Shown: positions 47,235 to 58,779 of the stretch, piece after piece
Numbering within the stretch: position 1 is the first letter of the stretch
Layout of the letters: each line of letters starts with the position of its first letter
NCBI GenBank assembly: GCA_021234155.1
Contig: JAJEKV010000027.1
Location: 12,286,716 to 12,350,715 of the forward strand
DNA length: 64,000 nucleotides
Source: Isoetes taiwanensis
Taxonomy: Eukaryota; Streptophyta; Lycopodiopsida; Isoetales; Isoetaceae
Reading direction: 5' to 3'
Notes under the pieces: generated by a model
What the model was told of the DNA's origin: nothing
Databases searched by the model: none
The model's input: the letters and a program-made list of their open reading frames with translations, nothing else
Translations under genes and position numbers: made by a program

Positions 47235-48735
47235 CAGTATCAAAAGAAAAACTTGGCTTTCATAACTTATGTGGACAGAATTTTCTGTATCATAAATCTG
47301 TATTATCATTTACTGTATAATAGGCATTCATGATCTTTTATTCAGCCAGTAGTATTATGATTCCAATTCTTGGGTTCATGACATGCTCTGATTATTTGTA
47401 GCCATCAGTGATTTGATTTATGGCAAGCTGTTGAAACATGCACGATGGCTTGAGGGAGCTGAAATATGGTGGATTTAGATTTGCTGATCACTTTAAATGT
47501 AATTCAGTGTCGACATATTTACATGTACAATGATAACTTAGTACTTTCTTTCAAATTTTAAAGAGTACAAGAATTTGCCAGCGCTCTGTGCACCTTTGTA
47601 GTTAAACACAAATAAGATCAAATGTGCCTTTGAAATCAGGGTGTTGCTTGTATGAAATGGATGCACGTAGACCTCATGGCATGGAACGTGAGATGGATAT
47701 GGCTTATTCAAGACCTGATGAAGAAGATGAGCTGGAAAGATGGCTCAGAGATGAAGGCAACTGACAGTATTAAAAGAAAAACTTGGCTTTCATAACTTAT
47801 GTCGACAGAATTTTCTGTATCATAAATCTGTATTATCATTTACTGTATAATAGGCATTCATGATCTTTTATTCAGCCAGTAGTATTATGATTTCAATTCT
47901 TGGGTTCATGACATGCTCTGATTATTTGTAGCCATCAGTGATTTGATTTATGGCAAGCTGTTGAAACATGCACGATGGCTTGAGGGAGCTGAAATATGGT
48001 GGATTTAGATTTGCTGATCACTTTAAATGTAATTCAGTGTCGATATATTTACATGTACAATGATAACTTAGTACTTTGTTTCAAATTTCAAAGAGTCCAT
48101 GAATTTGCCAGCGCTCTGTGCACCTTTGGTAGTTAAACACAAATAAGATCAAATGTGCCTTTGAAATCAGGGTGTTGCTTGTATGAAATGGATGCACGTA
48201 GACCTCATGGCATGGAACGTGAGATGGATATGGCCTATTCAAGACCTGATGAAGAAGATGAGCTGGAAAGATGGCTCAGAGATGAAGGCAACTGACAGTA
48301 TTAAAAGAAAAACTTGGCTTTCATAACTTATGTCGACAGAATTTTCTGTATCATAAATCTGTATTATCATTTACTGTATAATAGGCATTCATGATCTTTT
48401 ATTCAGCCAGTAGTATTATGATTCCAATTCTTGGGTTCATGACATGCTCTGATTATTTGTAGCCATCAGTGATTTGATTTATGGCAAGCTGTTGAAACAT
48501 GCACGATGGCTTGAGGGAGCTGAAATATGGTGGATTTAGATTTGCTGATCACTTTAAATGTAATTCAGTGTCGACATATTTACATGTGCAATGATAACTT
48601 AGTACTTTGTTTCAAATTTTAAAGAGTACAAGAATTTGCCAGCGCTATGTGCACCTTTGGTAGTTAAACACAAATAAGATCAAATGTGCCTTTGAAATCA
48701 GGGTGTTGCTTGTATGAAATGGATGCACGTAGACC
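47144..48735 (+). repeat. Tandem triplication of FBL10 3' end, ~531-bp unit
   Basis: Three head-to-tail copies start at 47144, 47674 and 48205 (spacing 530 and 531) and end near 48735. Each holds the last 29 or so codons of FBL10 with the stop, and the following 3' flank. The copies differ at only a few bases (for example GTGGACAG against GTCGACAG). A recent unequal-exchange event is likely. The first copy is the one joined to the reading frame. Confidence 0.96.
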
Positions 48736-49420
48736 TTGTGCTCAAAGCATTTGTGATATTCCAATGTTTGAGTTTTCTATTGTGGGAGATGCTTGTGGCA
48801 ATGGTTTGTGCTAAGATTTTAGCCCGATATTGTATTCGAAATTGTATATTTTGAGCGATTTGAGCAGCTTATTTGCAGCTAGTGGTCATGTTTCCTTTTC
48901 ATAGGTTTTTAGAATGTATTTTGTTTGCAATGGTAAGGGGCCATTTTCTCAGGGCATAGATTTTCTTTGTGCACGCCCCTTTTTTTGTGCGCAAATGCTT
49001 CGAGTACCTTTTATCAAAAAGTCTAAGTTGCAACATTTGCAAAAAATGCAAATTCGAGATAACAACTCTCTCTGTAAAATATTCCCTTTGTTGTGCCACA
49101 TCATTAGCTAGGAATTTTTCAACAGAAATTGAAGTGCAAGTTTCAATGGTGCAAACAGGCGATTGTGATACAAAAATGTATATTTTGTATTATCGTTCTG
49201 GGTCTGTTAAAATTAATCTGGGTCATTGGATGTTGGCATATGCCACAGCATATGCCATGGGGCGAATTTTGAGCCCTCAAACACAAGTCAAGATGGGGTC
49301 AACGATGGGGCCCACCTATCTTGCTTGACTTACCCCTAACATTTGATAAAACCATTGGAAAAATATCATGCTTTGCACCTAGCAGCCAAACAAGAATATT
49401 AAACATTGAAAATAGACAAT
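48736..49420. other. Downstream of FBL10; unassigned
   Basis: AT-rich non-coding sequence, probably the true 3' flank of FBL10 after the triplicated units. Only short frames; no recognised gene. Confidence 0.4.
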
Positions 49421-49476
49421 GATGAGCCTGGGGAGTCGAACTTCAGTAGCAGATCCCACGCTCATCCAGGCATACT

Positions 49477-49502
49477 AGGCATCTCAAAGGAGAGATGCCT
49501 AC
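49477..49502 (-). repeat. Subterminal hairpin of HUH element
   Basis: Arms GGCATCTC and GAGATGCC with a short loop, 255 bases beyond the end of the 135-codon frame on its 3' side. A cluster of CTAGG motifs surrounds it. Confidence 0.55.
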
Positions 49503-49756
49503 TATACCTAGGGGCTGAAGCCCACTAACAAACAAAAGGAGTTAGTATCAACAGATTATTTCAATATGTAAAGAGCCACTCTGAAACTCCGTTTATACAG
49601 CAGCTTCATGCAAAAGAATGAACACGTGTCAAGATCATACCTGCCAAAGAAGACCAAGCTGCAACACATTCAGAAAATAAACAAGTTTCTCATTTATAAA
49701 AGCATAAGCAGTTCTTCCAGGCCACACAAAAACATAAAGAAGGAGATGAAAACAGA

Positions 49757-50164
49757 TCAGTTCATGGGCGCGCCACTCTGAGCATGCCTAATCAGTTCAT
49801 CCAACCGCCGAATCTCTTGCACGAGCAAGACTCTAGCTAAGCTCATATGAGAGCGCAGCACATGTAACTCAGACACAGGTACACCCAATTGATCCCATTC
49901 TACAGCAGAGATAGCATTCTGGATCGAAGCATAGAACCCATTGAGCTGCCTCCTAAGCAAGCGCAAGGACGCCGCAATCCTATGCGCCCGGTTCCCCACC
50001 GCATCGATGCTACTAACAAATTCTTGAGCAGAGAAAACTGCCTCAGGCTCAGCGGAGAATATGACCAGATCGGGATGTGAAGCTTCAACTCTAGAGGAAA
50101 TATAGGAATCAGGCAAAGATACTGGCCAGGAGGTCGTTCCACCCCAAAGAACAAAGCTCTCCAT
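49757..50164 (-). CDS. 135-residue accessory frame of the HUH element
   Basis: Intact frame in the same direction as the HUH gene, starting 88 bases after its stop. It is predicted largely helical: RIAASLRLLRRQLNGFYASIQNAISAVEW and VLRSHMSLARVLLVQEIRRLDELIRHA have heptad-like Leu/Ile/Val spacing, suggesting an oligomerisation or coiled-coil segment. Some Replitron transposases are described as having a possible oligomerisation domain. This could be that domain, separated from the HUH part by a lost intron or stop codon (inference). No catalytic motif is visible. I do not recognise it by sequence. Confidence 0.5.
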   Translation of the reverse strand: MESFVLWGGTTSWPVSLPDSYISSRVEASHPDLVIFSAEPEAVFSAQEFVSSIDAVGNRAHRIAASLRLLRRQLNGFYASIQNAISAVEWDQLGVPVSELHVLRSHMSLARVLLVQEIRRLDELIRHAQSGAPMN

Positions 50165-50251
50165 CAGTGTCCATCACTACCTGCAACTAAGAACCAAACA
50201 AAGCCATGAAAAAAAAGACAAAACTGTACATCCGAAAGCCAACAAATATGA

Positions 50252-51270
50252 TCACCCAACAGCCATGGTGCAATCACCCCTGTGCACGGGGATGAAATCC
50301 ACACCAGGCTCCAAAACAACCACATCATCACTGTCATGACTATAAGATTCATCACAAACATCCTGGAAATTAAAGTCTTGCTCATCCTCAGGGATGCTAT
50401 CATCCCAATACCTTCTCCTCCCAGGGCCATTTCGCTCTACAGGCACGAACCCAGCAGGTAGCCCAAACAAAATAGTTCTCATGTCGGAGGGCATGCATTG
50501 AGAAGGATTTAGGAGCACCCTCCATGCTGCCCGGACACGGTGCTCGTTAATGTGGGCAGTATTGGAAGGTATAATCCAAGAACTGGATAGTGTAAACTTA
50601 CCAAAACGGATCATTCTGGCCAATGTAAACAGGAGGCTAGCAGTCATCTTACGGTTGCCATGATAGTTAACATAATGGGCAGCACGATTAAGCAAATTCT
50701 TATTATCAAGCACAACTAAGTTCTTGGTGTCACCAGCTCCCCATCTCAGGTATAAATCCTTACCTTTCTCGATGCAATCCTCACTGATATTATGAAGGTG
50801 ACAGACATAGTGGACCTTTCCAAAATCTTTCATACAATAACCAACCATACCTTCAAAACAGTGAAGGCGGGTATTCTTCAAGGCTTTACAGACCAGGATA
50901 ACACCAGGAGGCTTACTAGCCCAGTTAAATTCCTTCTTAATGGCATCATTCATGGCCCTGGGGGTTTTGAAACGCCCTCTAAAGACAGCCTGACAGTGCA
51001 AGTGGTCTACAGTAGCACCCCTTTCCATAGCTACACAGACTCAAGAACACACCTCATATCACAAAAACCGACAAGGCCATCGTAGAAACTCACAGGGACA
51101 TCCTGCCAAGACAAACCTAGGGTCACACTCACATCTATCAGGTTCCAATCCTGATCAGCAAACAAATCCTGGCCTCTCACTCCGGAATTGGAATTCTAGA
51201 CATGGCTCACAGAAGCAGGGCCAGAGGAGCGCCCACTCTGAGCCTTTCTGGCTGCCCTCTTCATCGACAT
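50252..51270 (-). pseudogene. Rep-type HUH endonuclease (Replitron-like transposase)
   Basis: The main frame 51028-50252 encodes 258 residues. HLHCQ at residues 9-13 is the HUH-type metal-binding pair, and YCMKD at residues 64-68 is the single-Tyr YxxK motif of Rep proteins. Upstream sequence from an ATG at 51270 reads into the same domain (LIDVSVTLGLSWQDVPVSFYDGL, candidate motif 1) but carries a TAG at 51198-51196 and one frame shift near 51035. So the N-terminus is broken in this copy, or is spliced. The remainder is basic then acidic at the C-terminus. Such enzymes nick one DNA strand and stay linked through Tyr (family knowledge). No helicase or replication domain follows. The frame from 51028 is fully open. 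Confidence 0.65.
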
Positions 51271-51796
<526 letters not shown>

Positions 51797-51860
51797 CACA
51801 AACAAACAAAAGCAAAACACACACACACAAACAAAACAAACAAAAGAAAAACACACACTA

Positions 51861-52460
51861 GTAGGCCTTAGCAAGAAAATTTTCAAGGCATTTAAAGCTT
51901 GACCATATATTGCAATGAAAGTCATTATTGTCATTGAAAATTAGCAATGCATTGGTTGCATCTCTTGGAAATTAGGAAGAACTGAATGTTGGTTGTTATG
52001 CCATGTTTAAACTAGATTTTTTTTCCCTTTTCGTTCTTTCATGGCTAAATTGAGATGATGATGTTCTGTAAGATACATTTTTATTTGCTGCCAACACAAA
52101 AATAGGTGCAAGATTGAACATTTAGCCCAAAAGCAAGAATTTTTCTGATAAATACCTCTTGTTCTTGGAAGTTTGACATTGTTTTATGCATCTACCTGAT
52201 CGTTAAAAAAAAATCTGCAACAAAATAGTGAATTCGAATGAAAAGATCCAAAAATCTTCAGCAATTTTGCGTCAAGCAACCGCAATGTGTTCTGCCCTTT
52301 ATTCCGATGCCTGTCGTGCCTCTAGTCTCCTCACATATGATCCGGAGAATTCCTCTGATTTGCCTGTTCTAACCGTAGTTAAACTCCACCGGAAGTAACG
52401 GGGGTAAGGACCCCTCTAGTATAAATTCGGTATATGGTAGAGGTATACGAAAGGGGTGCA
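51861..52460. other. Intergenic, unassigned
   Basis: AT-rich, no recognised gene or repeat. Confidence 0.45.
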
Positions 52461-52465
52461 ATATT

Positions 52466-52737
52466 AGGGGTGGCCACATGATCATTTTTCTGCCTTCAAC
52501 GGCAGATTTTGAGGCAAAAACGGAAGTGGAGGCCTCCATCTTGAAGTCGGAGGCCAGTTTTCAATCTTCCATTCTGGAAGGGGGAGCATCCACAAAAATA
52601 AGTTCGATCTGCTGGTTCCCCTCTCTTCTGAAGCTCTTCCCCCTTTATTCTGCCGCTCTTCACCTCTCTGGTATCTGCTCTCGTATGAAATTGAGATACG
52701 GAGGTGGAGGCAGCAAATATTGCATGTGGCCACCCCT
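52466..52737. mobile_element. MITE-like element with 15-bp inverted ends
   Basis: AGGGGTGGCCACATG at 52466-52480 is perfectly inverted at 52723-52737. The 272-bp interval is flanked on both sides by ATT, a possible 3-bp duplication as in Harbinger-type MITEs, though those usually duplicate TTA/TAA. The interior encodes no transposase. The 90-codon frame within it is probably chance. Confidence 0.65.
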
Positions 52738-52740
52738 ATT

Positions 52741-54780
52741 GTTGCAGTGATCAGAGCAACCGAGGAAGACTGAAAGGATCAAGATCAGAGATGAGGAGGG
52801 ATCAAAAAATTTGAGGGACCGCCGAAGAAAGAAACTAGACAGAAAGAGAGTATTGTATCCGAAGAATGGGAAGGGAAAAAACTAACGAACGAAGAATTTC
52901 AACACATGCGAGGTAAAGAACCAAAAACCAACAGCTAGTCCGATCCATGCTGACCAAAAATGGCATACTGGTATTATGCCGTACTGCCAATCAATCTGGC
53001 AGACGACAATCCGGGGCAGACCTCCCCAACCAGGCTGTAGGGCGAACAAATCCAAAGGCAACCAAATCAGGTCCAAGACGGTGGAAGCAAGCAGACAAAG
53101 CAACGAATTGTCAAACAGAACTAGATCCACGCTCAAACTGACAACAAACAGAAAATAAAAAAGAGAAACTGACCAAATACCGCTGTTGAAACCATTAAAT
53201 CGAAGCATCCAATGAGCATAGCACACAGATTCAAGCAAAAAGAGAGGTTAACATCATAAAGAAACAATGCACTTACCTTGTGGGATGCAGTCTCTGGATG
53301 TGGAAGGCAAGTATGGACCAGCAGCAACCACCGGACACTAGCTTTGGTGTGGATGACATTGGATGCGTAGAAGGTAGGTAGAGGAGACAACAGCCAAATG
53401 CAAAAGCCCAAGAGAATGCCAGGAGGGTATGATGATGGGGCATCCCAATCCAAGGAATGGCAGTTCTATAGAACCGTGGCATTATATTGCACATGTTAAT
53501 ATAACATGTGAATATAACCTATGTTTCCATATGGCAGTTCTCTAGTGATCCAAGTAGTCCAATTGAGTACTAACCCAAAATCGTAGAAGTAAAAAGGGCA
53601 AGAACCCAAAAGTTGCCTTCTCGGGTTCTAACAACCGCATGAGATTAGAGGAGTGCTTGGAGCAATGCCGAACATAATTTATCCTTGCAGCACCAGCCAA
53701 GCTCAAGTTTCAAGATATTTCTGATATTTTCATGCGTTTCAGTGGCATGGACATGTGCCCATGCGTTGGAGCCACCCAAGGATCTGGTACTGATTTTGTC
53801 AATTAATGCAAACTTCACGGCTATTCTTAGGTTGGATTAATACCTATTTTTAGTCTTAAGATGACCTCTAGAACTTAAGAGCCCAAACCTATAACCTAGA
53901 CTAACGAATGAACCCTAATCATGTTAAACAGATTAGTTAGATTAGATCTGTTCTTTATGTTATTTCGAGTCATTTTGTTATATGATGATGGATGATATCT
54001 CTGTTGCGCACCTCTTGTGCTTGGGAAAGGGAAGATCTAGAAACCATGAATAATATGCTCCTATTGATAGACCTCATCAATTCCCATTCATATGTGACTT
54101 GTGCATATAGGAGCCTACGTAGTTGTGGGTTGCAGGGCTAGATTGGCTGACAAGGAAGGCCTGTCCAATTGCAATTGATCCCTTGACATGTAGAGTCTAC
54201 TGGGGGTTCTTAATGGGCTAGGCCTATTACCTTGTCACTGCATGTGTGCAAGTTATGGGCTCGACACCTCCTGGATGGTGCGCTGCCTCGGTGGGGTTAT
54301 TCGTATATGGGCATGGGAGAACCATAATCCTCTAGCTACCTACCTGTAGTTGGCATGGATCTTCTAGAGGATATTAGTCTTTCTTCTGCTTTATCGGGCC
54401 AGGGAAGATGCAATCCTAGAGTAGTCCTCTTCCTCTCGACTATTATCTCTGGTAAACTATAGTCAAGTCCCAATACTTATCAGTCTATCTAAAAAGTATG
54501 CAGAGGAGGAGCAGATGGAGTGAACTACCTACTGGCCATGTTCCTTTGCCATCCCCATCCAACTTTATGAACTCCATGCAATTGACATCTGAAGGACCAA
54601 GCCATCTGTCCACCTCCATAAGTCTGAGCCTGGGTAGACATGTGTTGATATATATTGTATCTGCTTATATTGTTATCTGAATTATGGTGATTCCACCTTT
54701 GGAGATGGCTATGTTGTATGTTATATTTTGTCATGTGTTCATGTTGATATGCACTTCCACAGCTAGGTGGTCTTGAAGGA
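52741..54780. other. Intergenic, unassigned
   Basis: No diagnostic motif on either strand. Frames at 52882-53238 (-) and 53133-53453 (-) are hydrophobic but lack known patterns. A small AATATAACATGTGAATATAACC patch at 53497-53518 repeats a short unit. Confidence 0.35.
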
Positions 54781-57350
54781 GACAGGATAAATGCCACGTC
54801 TATTCCTCCAACTTTGGATCTTGTTCAGCATCAAGAGCTTAACATCAGATAGACGGCTTCATGTTGGTGAGATATTTGCGAACAGAATGGAATCTCCTAT
54901 TCCCATATGGTCGGGGCATCGGATACGAGCAAGGAATGCTATAAGTACAACCAGATTTTCATACTCAACCGCAACAGCCACTAAGAACAAGCCATCCTTA
55001 TAACCATGTGCTATTGGAACTTTCAGCACAGTATCAAGTATAGCTCTTTTTACATCCTTCAGTCCTCCAACATGCTCGTCTTTGACATTTGGCACTTTTG
55101 GAGTTTCTATAACAGATGGCATCCTCACATTTGCACAATCAAAGGCTTTCTTAAGGGTCTTACTTCTAAGTCTCTTGTCTTTGCCGCCCCAATAACTCTA
55201 TTAGCCATCCCTACCTTGTCAAGTCATTTTTCTTTTTTAGCGTCGATAGTAATAGTTTTAGTCGCTTCTCTTATTACTAGGTTCTTTTGCATCAGTGGAT
55301 CTGTAGTTGTTGCAAATGCGCCATCATTTGCAGCGTCTCCGTAAATCTCTAGGGGGTGAAACTAGAGATCTTTGGTGCTATAGACTTCAGCAATGACAAG
55401 CATTCACCCTCAATCAATAACTTTGGAATGACATTGACTGCCAGTCTCCTTCCATTTCTAGGAAAAGGAAGAGCCCAATTTTAGCCACAAAAATATGTTT
55501 GCTTTGGATCGACACCTAAGATTGGAAACAATCTCGTACGTAAATTGATATTCCACCAAATCCCTTAACCATGTCAATTTCTTTCATAATCCAACTACTT
55601 CCGACAAGTTGAAACCCATTTGTTACTGGCATAGATCTATATTGGTGTTATCATGTGTGTGAATAGGATAAGTCTACATCCCTCCATGAGTCAATCATAG
55701 AATCCACTTTGGCTTGATTTATAAGCCATGAACACTCCAAGCTACTGTCATGAGGGTCTCAAGTCTCTAATTGCTCTTTTTCCTTTTGATGATTAGTGCT
55801 TTCCTAGATATATCCAAGAAGGCAATAAAGCCTTGATCCCAAGTTTCTCTTACTTTTGCCATCTCTTTTCTTCTAGATTTTGATTGCATTGGCATAAGAT
55901 CATGGTCCAACAAGCTTGTGGCCTTTCAAAGCTACTCAGTTTTGCAAAACTATCTTTCAACAAAATGAAATTTGATGCAGATCAGTCTGGAATACTCTCA
56001 TGGCTTCCCTAATCTTTTGCAATGTAACTTGGAGCAATCCAGAAATATTAAGGTTTCTGGCTGTATGTTGTTGTTCTAATACTTCAATTGATACTCTTTC
56101 TTTATGCAAAATCATTCACTCCTTTTGTACCATCTGTTATCGAACTTGTCAGCTAGTTTTCTAAATTGCTCACATCTTCCTCTAGCTTTAGCAAATTCTC
56201 CTGGCCTAATTGTTGTTGGTTGAAGGCTTCCCTCAATTCCAAATGCTTTGAGGCTTTGAGCAATACCTGCTCAAAGGTTTCCTTAGTTGCCAATCTCACT
56301 TTTGAGATCCTCTATGGCTGCCAAATTGATAGTTCTTCATTGATTATGGACTCTCTCATTGAAGGAGAGCATTGCTTTTGCCTCCTTACAAGGAAGACCA
56401 TGCTAAATCTGCTTCAATGCTCAGGTTTGGCATTAATAGGCACTAACAAACCCATTGCTTGAATCCACAACATAGCCCATGATGCTGTGACTGTCCCAAT
56501 AGATCTAGGGTTTTATCTAACCTGAGAGCCCCCAAGGGATTCCACTAGATGATCTAAGCTGAACATAGTCTTATGTACCAACCAAGATATAACTCAAGTA
56601 TCCATCCGAGACCCATCAAGGCTACAAACTACTGATTATGGCCAAGATTCCTCTTATATAATGAGACTTGGAATATATAATGCTCAGATACACGATCCAA
56701 TCCATACGTTATATGACTAGATGGATGTTAGATGATTCTCCAGTTTTGCTATGCTGGATGGAGGTAATTATTATGAATATGCACTCCTCATGCTTGGGCA
56801 TGGGGGGAAACCTATAGGCTTTGTCGAATTACATATGTATCTAATTGTATTCCAAACCCGTTAATTTTATCATGTGTGCATAAGAGGCCATCTAATTGCA
56901 AATGATGTGTTGTGATGAAGAACCGGATAACGAGGGTATTGAACTGTGGATTAAGGATCTTGCCGAGCATGGTTTGTGGAGTCCTGAAGTGATCTAGACG
57001 TAATAATCTATTATTGAGTGCGGGTAGAGTATGGGTCCGCACCTCCTAGATCAAGAGTGTAGCAAATTCAAAACCATTTCGATTCAAGACCGCCGCTAAT
57101 GCGCTCAACCCCGCTCTTGTGTTTTCCTTGTTTATAATTAATGATTCTCCTTCCCGATTCAATATTGTTCTTTGCTACGGCCTCGAAAGTATAATCGAAA
57201 TCTCTTGCAAGAGATATTGCTAAGTTTTCTCATAGCTATGGGTTCGGTCAAGAACAAAGAATACATCGTGTTTTCTGATCTTGAGTGCCTATGAACAAAT
57301 TTATTGACTTGGAGCAAGAGAATCGATGTTGTTCATGTAGCTAGTAAGTT
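54781..57350. other. Repeat-like region, unassigned
   Basis: A minus-strand 89-codon frame (54859-55128) is fairly protein-like (GLKDVKRAILDTVLKVPIAHGYKDGLFLVAVAVEYEN), and a helical minus-strand stretch lies across 55800-56460. Both may be decayed transposon protein. I do not recognise either. Confidence 0.3.
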
Positions 57351-57359
57351 TAAGGCAAC

Positions 57360-57870
57360 AATCCTCGGGAGCATAGAATACTTTGAAGGAGTCCTAGATT
57401 AGTCTCCCAGAGATGTTCAATCCCCCTCTTCATATGCTACAGATTTTTGACTTTTCGCTTGTGATGTTTCTTGGGACAAGTAGCTTTGATGATCAACTCC
57501 AACATGGGCTACGTAGCGATGTGAAGGATCTTCTATTGACGTTCCCGAAGGATCTAAAATCCCTTACAGAAGGTATTAGTCGAGCAGTTTGGTGTGGTAA
57601 TCAGTTATTTAAGTGGTGTTCTAAAGATCTTCGGACTTCATGCCTTAGATCAGAGCAGACTTATGCCTCAATAGCGACGACCCCACCCTCAATCCCTATG
57701 TAAGTATCTAGCACAGGTCTTGTAGATGGTCCCATGCCAATGGAAGGCAACGCAACGTCAAAGACCAGTGTTAGAGAGTGAGAAGCAAATGCGTCGAGCA
57801 AATCGATCATGTTATATTGTGGTAGCCTCGGACATGTAGCGGTGAATTGTGCATATAGACCAAGATGTTA
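57360..57870 (+). pseudogene. Ty3/gypsy gag fossil
   Basis: FDDQLQHGLRSDVKDLLLTFP and LKSLTEGISRAVWCGNQLF match the end of a gypsy gag capsid domain, where the QF..GL.......LP pattern is usual. After a stop, MLYCGSLGHVAVNCAYRPR near 57800-57870 is a CCHC zinc knuckle (C-x2-[C>S/G]-x3-GH-x4-C type, with one Cys apparently changed). The rest of the element is not visible; a CACTA transposon begins 400 bases on. Confidence 0.6.
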
Positions 57871-58299
57871 AGTAAATTAAGTAAGTGTAGTGGTAAACTT
57901 GATTCCAGTTATCCATTTAGTCTAGTAGTCCTATAGCCCTAAGAACTGTGCTCGGTCCAATAGATATAAAATTTTGAGACATTTAGAAGGGGAGTTAAAC
58001 GAGTAAGTCCATCCAAAGTCGGAGCCATTTGGTTGGACAGTCCAGGATATGTAAAGTCTATTCTAGTGTTGGCACCATTCCATCGATTCAAGCCACCAAG
58101 TTTTTTGCGGTAGAAGTTGAGCTCAGTACAACTAAGTGCTATCAAGTTCTTACCTGGTTTCAGGAGTCCTCTTATTGCGTGGGTCGAGAATTTAGCTTGG
58201 CACATCAAATCTTCTTGAATAAGCATCATTATCTAGCTTCTATGGCAGTCATTGATGGGCATCCTACTGCCACTACTAGAGAACGGGTTATTAGCGACG

Positions 58300-58690
58300 T
58301 CGGTTTGCGACGTATGGCAAACGTCGACGTCGCAAAATAATCGCGCGTTCTTAAAAGGTCGCTAAGATTTTTTCACGGCGTCGCATGTGCGACGTGCCAC
58401 GTCGCATTACAAACGTTCAAGCAGACGTCGCAATGGCCTACGTTGCAATAGCAACGCACCACGTCGAACTACCAACGCCATCGCCGTTATGGGCAACGCT
58501 TAACGTCGTTTATACAACGCCAAGCGTCGCGATATGAAACGTCCGGACGTGGTTCATGCGACGCCATCGCTTGCATGTCGCGACGTGACACGCTTATGGT
58601 CAACGCCTAATGTAACACATGCGACGCCACGTCCGGGTGCGGCGTCGGTAATGCTTTTATGTGCGACGCCATGTCCGATCACGCTACTTT
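58300..58690. repeat. Subterminal repeat array of CACTA element (GCGACGTC words)
   Basis: More than fifteen occurrences of GCGACG, GACGTC, CACGTCG or close variants in both orientations within 400 bp. The GC content and CpG density stand out from the AT-rich flanks. These are the expected transposase-binding subterminal motifs. Confidence 0.85.
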
Positions 58691-58779
58691 AGTAAAACCC
58701 TAATAAAAACCGAGACCTATTTTCTTTTTGTATGCTTGGCTTGCTTAGAAGAGCCTTCTATTAATGGATGATAGCGTTG

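Larger units (their letters stand above)
49430..51270 (-). mobile_element. Replitron-like element encoding a Rep-type HUH endonuclease
   Basis: The minus strand carries an HUH endonuclease frame and a second 135-codon frame just downstream. Beyond them lies a hairpin (stem GGCATCTC/GAGATGCC at 49477-49502). A coding region followed by a subterminal hairpin is the usual layout of HUH transposons. The protein has one Tyr motif and no helicase, unlike Helitrons. Replitrons, as I recall, are the single-Tyr HUH transposons described in Chlamydomonas and abundant in non-seed plants. The outer ends are not defined. An alternative is an integrated fragment derived from a CRESS-DNA virus or plasmid. 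Confidence 0.6.

Noticed and set aside
49430-49475. tRNA T-arm-like GGGGAGTCGAACTTC
   Set aside because: Only a B-box-like match; no A-box or cloverleaf could be built around it.
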